A stretch of DNA of 64,000 nucleotides from positions 25,816,322-25,880,321 of the forward strand of contig NC_064753.1 in the NCBI RefSeq assembly GCF_011397635.1. The letters run 5' to 3'. Numbering within the stretch: position 1 is the first letter of the stretch; every line of letters starts with the position of its first letter. This stretch comes from Epinephelus fuscoguttatus. Lineage: Eukaryota > Chordata > Actinopteri > Perciformes > Serranidae. The notes beneath the pieces are model-generated. The model was given only the letters and a program-made list of their open reading frames with translations, searched no databases and had not been told where the DNA came from. Positions 10,701-23,000 of this stretch are shown here, one piece after another. A program made the position numbers and the translations under genes.

Positions 10701-13700
10701 CATGTCGCTTTTTTCTCCGTGGCAGCTACCTTCATCGTCGACATGGTTGACACTAATAATACACAAAATACAGTTAAATAATCTACAATTCTTTCGAGTA
10801 AAATAAAAGTGGTTTTTTTCCCAGAAAAAAAGTGATTTACAAAGTGAAAATTTCTAGAACTGCATCCTTATTCATATGGTTTTCATTTCTTTGTTGCATT
10901 AAGATATTATTCCATATTTTTTATTAATATATATTCTGAATTAACTGTGCTATAACTATTCATTTTGCCCATTATTGTGTTCTCTTATCAAACATTCATT
11001 GAACAGTGCTGCTGGAAAATGTGGTTCTAAAACTCTGTCATTTCATCCATCAATACTAACCAGGCATGTTATTCAGTGACATGTTTCTGAGTTTCTCCGT
11101 CAGTCTCTTCTGCTCCGGAGTCAGCTGGGACAACTTCCTCTGGAACTCCTAAACAAGAGGAAATGCAGCAGAAACAACACAAATTGTGTTATGGAAGGAA
11201 AATATTTGGGAAAAGATTATATACATGTAGTGCTGCAGTGATGACTTTTTTTTTTTTTTTTGTAAAGCCACCCAAACGTTAACATCCCCCTTGTTTCCTC
11301 GTCAAAAAATCTATGGTATTTTCCACTGGAAAATTGCAATTATTGTAGAAAATAGGCTGTTTGATACCTACACGTTTTGTTCAGCAAGACATCTTCACAA
11401 ATGAACACCTCTTTTACAATTTTTGAGGCATAAATTATATCGGCAGAAGTGAAAAGCTAACATACAGCTATAAACAAACTACACTGCAGTTACATCACGT
11501 CATCGTTGCAATCACAATAAAGCTGTAAAGCCATGTTTGCTATGATGATGTTCTGTACTCCCATTTAGACTCTTGTTAGCAATGATGTTTTTAAATACAT
11601 ATAAGAGCATATTTATTGACATAATATGTCATAGAAATCAACCCAATCATGTACCCATCACACATTAACTCAAACACTTGATCTAACACTATGAAATCTT
11701 GTTATATGTTAATGTTCTAGTTGTATTGTTGTTATTATTGCTGAAGCCACTTTGTCATGAATATGTTCTATTTTGTAATTGTGTAATTTCATACAATAGT
11801 GTCTTTTAGCAGATAAATTATTCTCTGTTTCCTGTCCAGTGACTAGAAATGAAAATTAGCTTACAGCTAACTCTGGTGCAACTAAGTAGCTGTGCACTGT
11901 CCCAGTTAAAATAAATAAATAAACAGAACGTGAACGTTTCTTGCATTTCATGTGCTGACCACAGACCTTATTTCAAAAATTTAACCAATATCCCATTCAA
12001 CAAACCCAATTCTTCTTCTAGGCAAGGAAGACAGAAGTGCAAACATGCTGACTAATTTCTGGGTTTTAGGACTCATTTCCACAGCACTCTATTACATTGT
12101 CTCTCAAGAAAGAAATGAGCACATAAATCACAGCTAACACAAAACTGTTAGAACCATTAATAAATGTCATGAACAACTCAGACACACCCACACACCCACA
12201 CACACACACACACACACACCCACACACCTCTAGCTGTTTCTGCAGGTTGTTAATGTCCTGCTGGCGTGTCTCTTTTCTTTGATTGGTCAGATCCAGCTCC
12301 GTCTTCTGATGCTTCTTCTTGTTCTGGAAGTCACGCAGCCGGTCTGAGATCTGACGATGCTTGTTACCCTGAGGTAGTGAAAAACAGAGAGAGAGAGGAT
12401 GAACAAAACTTTATCAACTCCACTTAATGTGTTCATGAAGGTGAGAGACAGCTGGATAAAGAGAAGCACCCATGGTGAGGCTATAGTACGTCTACGTGTG
12501 ATATGTTGCACCTAAATAAACCTATACGTCTCTCCACCACTCACCACAGCCTCCAGCTCCATCTCAAGACTCCTCTTCTTGGCTTTCAATTGGATGATCT
12601 CATCCTGCTCCTGCTCCTTTTTTATCTGGAGCTCTCCTCGCCGCCTCCTCTCCCACTCCTCCTTCCTCTGACGCTCGAGCTCCCGCTGTGCAGCCTGGAA
12701 TGAACCCATACAGGACAATGAAGTGGAAAGAAACTCTTTGCTGTGACTATAAAGGAGGGACCATTTATATTTCTAAAAAGTCCCTCACCTCTTTCCTCTC
12801 GATCTCTCTCTGTCGCTCCTCCTCTTTCTGCCTTTCCAGCTCCCTCTGCCGCTCCAGCCTCCTCTCCTCCTCTTTCCTCCTCCTCTCCTCAGCCTCCCGA
12901 GCCTCCCTCTCTCTCCTCTCTCGCTCCTCTCTCTCCTTCTGAGCTTGACGCTCCCGCTCTTTCCTCTCCGCCTCCTGCAGCGCAAGTCGTCTTCTTTCCA
13001 GTTCTGCATTCCCACGCTCCAGGTTGGCTTTGAATTTATCCTCAAACGTCACTTAATAAGACAAATAAAGAGTTTCAATTAAGTTGTTGTATTTATAATG
13101 ATGACTGGAAGTCAGGGTTGGGCGGATGTAAACATTTTCAAACCAGCTTGATATTGAGTGGTGTACCGAATGTTACCACCAAGGGTCACACTTGACTCAG
13201 CAGCCTCTCCCAAGTGGACTATTATGTCACCCTGTCCCAACAGCAAGTGAGCATCCAACTATTGTGACATAACATCAGAGCTCTCTGTCAACCTGAATCC
13301 ATTAAATATCAACTTCTGTTACATCATGTGAACAAACCACATAAATAACAGCTGTGCACTTGTGCACTTCTCCCTCCAGACAGCTGTCAACATCCAACAT
13401 GTTGTCATATTATTATTAACGCAATACAAATTGGATTTAGCACAGTGACGTCACCAGCACAGGTTACTGATGTCATGTACTTTTTAATTTGTCAGAACGT
13501 GTCATAATGACAAATGCCAGTTCAACTGGTTTATGTAAAGTCAAACCGGTTTAAGCTCACGTACCAGACCGGATATCAACTTATGGAACTTATTTTAATC
13601 TTAATAAGGTTTAAGCAGTAAATGTTTTAAATATGAACTCTCTTTTTAGTATCAAAATTGCTGATGTGCCTATTGGACGCTGCAGTGGTTACACAGACTT

Positions 13701-16700
13701 TGCCTTTTTTTTTAATGATCTATTTGACTAATTATTGATTGATTATTTGAACCTGTGTGCTTAAAAAAGGAGGTTGATGGACAGTTAAAACAGAAACATA
13801 TATAAATATTAAACTGTATTTCAGCAAAACTGCCACTGACCAGTTACAGTGAGATTGTAATTGGTGTTTGGGAGATTTAGGGATTTTAAAATAGCTTTTC
13901 ACTGTGAACCTAAAATTTAAAAACTCTTGATATAACTCTTAATACAAGCTGTTACAACTTGCGTCTGCGTAAGATGATGGTGTGTACAAACCCAACATAA
14001 AACTGTGCTGCCCTACACTCTGAGATATTTGGCTGCAGTTTAGGCCGCTGCAAGTGGCCATTCTGTATGTTTCAACAATATACAGTATCTCACATAAGTG
14101 AGTACACCCCTCCCGTTTAAGGAAATATTTTATTATCTCTTTTCATGGGACAACACTATAGAAATGACATTTTGATTTAACTTAAAGTAGTCAGGGTACA
14201 GCTTGTATAGTAGTATACATTTACCTTCCTCTGAAAATTACTCAAAACACAGCCATCAACATCTAAACAGCTGGCAACATAAGTGAGTACACCCCACAGT
14301 GAACATGTCCAAATTGTGCCTAAAGTGTCAATATTTTGAGTGCCAACCATTATTATCTAGCACTGCCTTAACCCTTTTGGGCATGGAATTCACCAGAGCT
14401 CACAGGTTGCTTCAGGAATCCTCTCCCACTCCTCCATGATGACATCATGGAGCAGATGGATGTGAAGACACCTTGCGCTACCCCACCTTCAGCTTGAGGA
14501 TGGCCCACAGGTGCACAGGTGAGTTTAGGGCTGGATACATACTTGGCCAGTCCATCACCTTCACCTTCAGCTTCCTCAGCAAGGCGGTTGTCATCTTCTA
14601 GGTGTGTTCTGGGTCATTATCATGTTGGAAAACTTGATAATGAAAACTTGCAGCCCAGTTTCTGAAGAGGGGCGATCATGCTCTGCTTGGAATTCATGTT
14701 TCCCCAGCCCCAAACCATGATGCTGCCACCACTATACTTGACTGTAGGCAAGGGACAGTTGTCTTGGTGCTCTCTCAGCATGTGTGGCACCTTGGTGAAG
14801 AGCACCAAGACAGCTGTCCCTTGCCTATAGTCAAGTATAGTGGTGGCAGCATCATGGTTTGGGGCTGCATGAGTGCTGGTGGCTCTAGGGAGCTGGGTTC
14901 ATTTAGGGAAACACGAATTCCAAGCAGAGCATGATCGCCCCTCTTCGGAAACTGAGCTGCAATACAGTTTTCCAACATGATAGTGACCCAAAACACACCT
15001 AGAAGATGACAACTGCCTTGCTGAGGAAGCTGAAGGTGAAGGTGATGGACTGGCCAAGTATGTATCCAGCCCTAAACTCACCTGTGCACCTGTGGGCCAT
15101 CCTCAAGCTGAAGGTGGGGTAGTGCAAGGTGTCTTCACATCCATCTGCTCCATGATGTCATCATGGAGGAGTGGGAGAGGATTCCTGAAGCAACCTGTGA
15201 GCTCTGGTGAATTCCATGCCCAAAAGGGTTAAGGCAGTGCTAGATAATAATGGTTGGCGCACAAAATATTGACACTTTAGGCACAATTTGAACATGTTCA
15301 CTGTGGGGGTACTCACTTATGTTGCCAGCTGTTTAGATGTTGATGATTGTGTTTTGAGTAATTTTCAGAGGAAGGTAAATCTATACTACTGTACAAGCTG
15401 TACACTGACTACTTTAAGTTAAATCAAAGTGTCATTTCTATAGTGTTGTCTCATGAAAAGATATAATGAAATATTTGCAAAAAATGGGAGGGGTATACTC
15501 ACTTATGTGAGATACTGTATGTATGTTTATGCTATTAAATTATGACTTGTCAGTGTGAGTACAAAAATAAACAGCAAGTTTGACTGTAGACTTCGATCTT
15601 ATCTGGTTGCTAGGTATTGTTGCAGCCTTACATTATTTTAATTATGAAGAACATAGAGAAGGACACTGAACATAATGCAGCAGTTAAACAAGGCTACACT
15701 GTGTGTTAGGTCTGGTAGTGTGAGTACTGACTGTTGGGTTTGTTTTTCTGTGGAGGCTCTACGTCAAAGTCTTCAGTCAGCGCTGCATAGAGAGAAGAGC
15801 TGGATCCATTCACTGCACTCCTGGAACACAGAATTAAAACAACTTGTTGGACTGCACACAATAAAAATATTACATTTACAATATGAAATAAACATCTATG
15901 TAGTCCATGATTCATGTACCTAGATGTTGGAAACACTTATATCTACTGTTCAGGGTGTTTGCCATGTTTTTCTTAAACTGTGCCATATGTGTGCACATAC
16001 CTTTGTGAGGGTGGTACCAGTTCAGTTGGCAGTGTTAGCGGCAGTGGTTGCCCCATCTTTGCCATGTCCACAAGATGCATTGCCAGAATAAACTCCTCAG
16101 CTTTTAGCTTGCCGTCCTTATCCACATCAGCTAAAGTCCTGTGTGAGGGCCGCAAATTAAAGGGGCAAGGTTTATACATGATTTCATACTGACACTGCGA
16201 TAGAATTAATTACAGGAAAGGAGGGTACTTAAAGACAACTAGGAAATATTTTGCACCACACAGAAGGTATTCAATATGGTTACAACCTTTGTTGTCAAAT
16301 TTAATTTAGGCTGAGCTTGGTAGTTAAAGGGGAAATACACTCTTTTTCAAAATTTATAAAATTCCTATGGTCTAAGACAGTCATAAAAATATTAGTTAAC
16401 GTGAACACCTCTTTCCCAAATCCAAAAACTAGAGTGCCTAAACTCAAATTTTTGATGTTATACGGTACAAAGTCTGGAGCTACTTCATGGGCAGCAAATT
16501 GGGAAAGACGTTGGCTAAATCACTGCCGCTCCATCCACAGTTTATCATAAACACTAGCAAAGCAATACAGTTAATAAAATAAGCACAGCAGAAACATCAG
16601 ATAGGTCGGACAACTGTGTTTAATTATGTATCCTTAAACATCTGGGACCAGTTATAGGGATCATCAGCAATTTTTAACTCAGGAGTTAAAACCAAAAAAA

Positions 16701-17063
16701 AAAATCACAGCAGAGTTACACTATTATAATTTACAATAACCAAAGTTATTTCCTTGTATTTACTGATAATTGATACTCAGAGCAGCCTTGACAACCATCA
16801 ATGGCCTACTGTCATACCAGCTACAGTGGAATGAAGTTTCTTTAGTCTGGCTACCAAACCCGACTTTTGGCTCTTGAACACAACACTGTAGCAATCATAA
16901 GACGTGTACAGACACATTCTTACCAGATGGAAGCCAGCTGTGTCTGAGTCAGCATCGTGGTCGCCATGGCACCTCTCACCTGCTGACCTGGCAACGAGAG
17001 TGACAAACATTAAAGCACCTGTACGGCATAGATGTGCAGGCGTGGTGGAGGAATGAAAAGGTC

Positions 17064-17115
<52 letters not shown>

Positions 17116-18219
17116 AAGGACCTGTACAGTACATGGCAATTTACTCATTAAATTAAAATGTAGCAGGTGAACAAAGAGTCCCATGCATCATCACAGCTGG
17201 TTTCCAAGACTGCATCCACGTTCTCTTGATGTTAAATTAAAAGTGAGAAAAAAAAAAAAAAACTGATACTGAAATAGGAAACTAGAACCTTTTCAATCCT
17301 CATTCATTCACTTAGATATAAGAGATGATTATCAAAGGACTGTGACAGTGTGAACAACAGCTTAACAGGTGAAGATTTCTTTTACAGACAGTGCTTGTCC
17401 ATATGCTACAATCCACAAAGAGATTGAGCCAAGAGCTAAAAGATATATAGAATATAATTTATTGAACATCTTGGACTAGGGCTGAGCAATATATCCACTT
17501 CATATTAACACTATCTTAGATTTTAGATATCGTAATATTGTAGATGTTGCCCTCTCCTGGTTTTAAAGGCTGCATTACAGTAAGTGATGCAATTTTCTGA
17601 ACTTATCAAACTGTTCTGGCTGCTCTATTGTTTGCCTTTACACATTCAGTCATTATATCCACATTAGGGATGATTAGTCATCAAAAATCTCATTGTGTAA
17701 ATATTTTGCGAAAGCACCTATACTCAACCCTAAAATATTGTTGCAATAACGATAAAGATATTTGGTTAAAACTATTGTGATATTTCATTTTTCTCCATAT
17801 CTCCTAGACCTCTGTTGAACCGCACATAATGTGCAAAGTCATACTGTGAGGTAATCATCTGCAAGTGTGGCTGAAGTGAGTAAGTATATGTGTGTGCACC
17901 CATCATGGCCATTTCATAAGAACAGGTCCAGCAAGGCCTGCAGAAACACAACGAAAAAGGCAGATACATACTTGGCTGAGAGTGCGTGTGTGTGTGTGTG
18001 TGTGTTGGTGTTGAGAAACTGCTGCTGCTGTGACTGAACACACCCACAGCTGCCGCAGACACAGCCTTTACTTCCTTAGAGGTAGTTAAGGCTTGACACA
18101 CAGAAAAAAAAGGGAGGCAACTGTTGTGAAATCATCACTGACTGTTGTTCAACATGAACATCCACGCCTGCATTCCAGGCACAGTTTGGTTTTGGATGAC
18201 CACTACGCTGTTCACATAC

Positions 18220-18272
<53 letters not shown>

Positions 18273-19967
18273 ATACACTTCGTACCAGTGAGGTATCCTG
18301 TCATTTGTTTATCCAAGCCGTTGAACTGCTGTCTGTACTTGAGTCTGGAGGCATGTGGCACAGCCCAGTCGCTGGGAACAGCAGCCATGGGGGACATCAC
18401 AGAGGGGGACGAGGAAGCAGAGCTGAAAGACAAAACTATGAGCTGAATGCACCAAACTTCAGGGGGTCCAATGTGTTTTTGATACACTTCAAAGAGACGG
18501 ACAAGATTAATGAGGCACTGATTGTGCAAAAAGGGAAGCTGCTTAGTGCTTCCAAATTTCTGTGTGTGGTTTTTTTTTTGCGTTTGTTACCTGATAGATC
18601 CCAGGTCCAGCAGCGATGAGGCTTTGTTCATACTAGCAGGAGAAGCGGAGCGTCCAAGCGGAGAGGAGTAGGGGGATGCAGAGAGAGGTTGGCCTGAAAA
18701 CACACAGCACACATATCCATCAAATACTTTCATATAATTATCTGCATCACTATGATAACCTCATCAACCTTAACCATAAAATCTTGATGCCGTTCACCCT
18801 AACACACAGACTTCTGTTAGGAGTCCTACAGTGGGTCAGTGATACACTGTCATCCAGCCCAGCTTGCCAACGACAGGGTAGGTGTTTGTATGGAGATGAG
18901 ACAAAGAGATCTGACTCTGCAGAACCCTCTTTTTCCCTTCAGAAATATTTTATAATCTGTGCTCTGCTGCAAACATAGACAATTTTTACTCTCAAAGCAT
19001 GACATTGTGAGAAAGTGATAATCAAAGGACAGATTTGTGTATTTAAAGGGCTACTTTGCCAACTCTCAGTTAGCTTTGTATCATAACATTGTGGGTAGTA
19101 TGTGTAAAAAAACCTATGTTAACCTGCCCTCCATCTTATCAGCGCCCAGATCTCCCTGCTTATTTGCAAGTGATGCATTTGGCGTCATGCTGCGTATTTT
19201 TGCTGGCTCTAGGGCTGTTGCTTGAACTAAAGATTGTAATCACCCCCCCTCTCTCTCTCAAACTCTGATGAAACAGTAAAACTAGGCAGTGCTGATCAAA
19301 TATTAAGCACAATTCTGTTGCTATGTTGCTTATTTCTCACTTTAAATGTTTTCAGAAACATATTTTAGCTTAGTGTTTGACTGTAACATGAGATTGTTTG
19401 CGACCAGCTGCCTGCCATATTGTTTTTGAACAGGCACTCACCAGCAGGAGTGTTTACTGGTCCGGTGCGGCGCAGTGCAGTCCATTCTGGTAGTTGTAGG
19501 TTTTCTACTTCTTAAGTAAATGCCACAATCCTTCTCCTATGTTTCTTTGTTCTATATTCTATCTGGTATTTGTGTCTCTCTACTGCAAAGATCATCTTTC
19601 CAGAAGTGAAATACTTCTTAAATCATACAAGAGACCCTCCTGATGACACAGCGACAGATACACAATACTACAGAAGAGTAAAAACAAAAATGAAGATGAG
19701 TACCAGGGGCCAAAGTTCCAGCTGGCATTGGTTGGAGAATGGAGCCATTTGGCAGGGTGGTGTTTCCCATGGTGGGCATCAGGGGCCTGGAGGAGGTGGA
19801 GGCCATTAAAGGGCTCATGCCTGTTGCTGTAGGAACCAAAGGAGTGAGGCCTGTCATTGGTGTCATAGTTGCAAGTCCAGGGTTTGCCATGGAGATGGAC
19901 ATAGGGGTCAACATGGCAAGGTTTGTCCCAGGCATCATCGACATTGTAGGTACAGAAGATATACCTA

Positions 19968-20016
<49 letters not shown>

Positions 20017-23000
20017 AGGTGTAACAGTTAGATGATACAGCAGTCAAAATGTATATGCACAAACATCAGTCAGACATACTTTACATTAGCTTGACAATAG
20101 TTGTTAATTCTTCTGTATTGCATTTACATCTTTTAATCTACACATTCTTTCTGTGTTTAAGGCTGTGACAGCTGAAGCAAAAGACACATTTCAGTTCTAA
20201 AATCCACATACAGTATATAATAATAATACTGTACCATAGGCTGGGTTACCGAGATTACTGAGGTTGGGAGCAGGCACTGGAGGCTGCTTCATGATGATTG
20301 GCAGTGCTGAGGGAAGCTGTGTACCCTGGAGTTTCAGTTTTATGAGCTTCATAGCGATGGAAAACTCCAACCTGTCCATTTTCCCATCTTTATTCATGTC
20401 AGCCAGAGCCCTGAGAGGCAGACAGAAACAAACAGATAACAGACAGACAAACACATCAAAGAGTGTAAAGATCTCGTGCTTCAAGTATAGATTACAGTGA
20501 AAACTCCTAGAGAACAAATCAATCAAAAATTGGGCTGAACGCTTAATCCTGTTCAAAATGACAATGTGATGTAACAGAATGCAAATTTCAAATTGCAAAA
20601 GCTGCAGTTGGAAAAAAAAAATACATTCACAAATGCATTGGAGAGAACTGGCACTCTAAGCTTCACGTACACACATGCTGCCCTATGCTGAACATAACAT
20701 ATGTGAATAAGAGCAGATGAAGAAAACAACCTGTAAAATGCCACGCACACGCAAACGGCCAAGGCCGACTTTCCGTGAAATACACGTTTACTTATCACGT
20801 TGTTTGCTTAAGCGAGTGTGTGGCCGAGTGAACAATAGAGAGGGGGTTACGGTGCATGCACTGAGAGCAGACAGGTAATGGTGATTGGAACAGAGAGTCT
20901 GCTTTCCTCCTGACAACATGTTTACAACAAGGTGAGTGTCAGAGCCACGGTCAGCAAGCACTTCAGTTACAAAACTGCAACTTACTGACTGGAGTTCAGT
21001 TAGACTCAAATTTATTTTTCATGTATAATGTTCACACCAGGCCTGTTGCTTTGCAGTGCTTTGTCCTTCTTTTTCCATATTTCATGTCATGATGTTTATA
21101 CTACTTGTACACAAGGCTTGACGTTACGTGTTATTATGTTCTACAGCGGTTCAAAATTTTTACAGTTCAATAGTTCAATTAAGATATGCTTTTCATATCA
21201 ATTCATGCATTAAATGAATCTCATTTCATCATAACTTGAGCAGCGTAAGTTGACTGTATCCAATGTTGCGTTGGTCAGATTATAGAATGATTTATTGCCT
21301 GTGTATAATAAAGAACACAGAGGAACTTAATAAAATCGCATACTGGGTCGCAGTTAGATTATCTTATTGGTTATATTGTTCAGCCCTTCTCAAAAGATCC
21401 GAGTGTAAGTGAGTGTGAAAGTGCGAGTGTTTCTCACCATATCTCAGCCAAAACTGAAGGAGGCAGCCCTGACTGGAGGAAAAACTTCCTCGCCTGTTCC
21501 CCTACAGAAAGAGACAGAGAGGAAAAAAGGCAAGAAACACAAGAAAATTGAGATTCTCCTGCATGCAAAACTCAAAATGTGTCTGCATACAAACACCATT
21601 ATCTACTGTATTTTCGTGCCTACATGTGTGTGTGTGTGTATTAGTCTAATCACCTGAGCATGGCAACAACATTTGTTAGCACTTCATAACTACTTATATT
21701 TACATGTGCCTGTGTATTTATGTGGTATTAGGAAATCACCTTGCTTAATACATGTAAAGCCAATGGCAGAAGGATGTGTCCTGGTGAAATGGCATTGTGA
21801 AATGTACTGACAGGGAAATTACTGTGTTCATGATGCACCAAAAATCTCTGTGGTGATGATTGTGTCAGTGTGTGTACCTGAGACATAGCCCATTGATGGG
21901 GAAAGGGTGTCAAACTTCTGATCATGTTTGACCCTCTCCTCTAGAGTGACCGCCCAAACACTTAGACCACCTACAGAGAAAGAGAAGAAGTGTGAAGCAC
22001 AAGACCTAGCCATTATCTTCTAGATAGCTCAGCCTGGTGAGCACTGATCCCTTCTACCGTTATATTTACTGAATAACTACAATTACTGCCTCGCGGTTGT
22101 ATGCCTCTGCCAAACAATCAAGTTTCAATTTATATTTATATCTATCAAGACTCATATGTATGTAGTAAAGACTTTCAAGGAATTGATAAGTATTTCATGT
22201 ATTTTTTGGCAAAATGTGGATGCTTCACACATATCTTCAACCAGGCTTAAAAGAAGATCTGTACAGTCTCCGCAGTTTCAAGATGGACACCCAAGATTAG
22301 TGTCACCATTTCCGTATCTGACCAAACGTATTCCCTTCTGTTCCTGACATATGGCGCCGAATAATGGCCAGAAAAGGGTTTTTGCAGAACATTATGATGT
22401 CACAGTAAAGCTGACCTTTGACCCTTTAGATACAAAATGTCATCACTTCATTATGTTATCCTGTTAGACATTTGTGTGATATTTTGTCATAACTAGCATT
22501 TGAATTCTTGAGTGATGACCAGCATCGTGTTTTGTGAGGTTGACCTTTGACCACCAAATTCTAATCAGTTTATCGTCAAGTCCAAGTGGACGTTTGTGCA
22601 AATTTTGAAAGAAACCCCTCTAGGCGCTGAGGTATCATATCCATTAGAACAGGATGGACACCACAAAAAACAATGTCTCCGACCACTGCTGTTGCAGGCA
22701 CAAAGGCATAAAAATAGATCTTTTCATATCAGTAAATGTATCTAATATCTGATTTATGGGTTCTACTCAGCAAACCTGTTCCTTGAAGAGACTAAGGGCT
22801 GTTTAACTTTCTCACTGTTTAAATAAATCACACACAGACAACAGGTAACTCTGAGCAAAGCCTACTAACATACCGTCTGCATGACTACAAAAAGTTGGGA
22901 GCCATCTTATGATTTACAAAGAAACAGGAAGGAAGGCAGGTGCATGCACACACTCACGCACACACTCACACCAGCCCATGTGGTTGCCAGGATTTAGGAA

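Larger units (their letters stand above)
16001..18422 (-). other. itsn2: itsn2 EH domain 2 exons
   Basis: Exons 18422-18286, 16987-16924 and 16138-16001 encode the second EH domain. Landmarks are [29 protein letters not shown] and the EF-hand loop [13 protein letters not shown], followed by [20 protein letters not shown]. For exon 16987-16924 two AG acceptors lie close together. I chose the upstream one because it restores Gly-Gln-Gln-Val-Arg in phase; an acceptor at 16980/16981 would break the phase with the preceding exon. Confidence 0.9.

Noticed and set aside
12688-13045. Plus-strand Ser/Leu/Pro-rich and alternate minus-strand frames
   Set aside because: Shadows of itsn2 coiled-coil exon 13051-12789.
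14620-15081. Frames with transposase-like pieces ([10 protein letters not shown])
   Set aside because: Not listed as a gene: frames are short and broken, and belong to the fold-back Tc1 element.
19592-20062. 156-codon frame with a poly-Cys-Val run
   Set aside because: It reads through a CA microsatellite and the itsn2 linker exon in the wrong frame.
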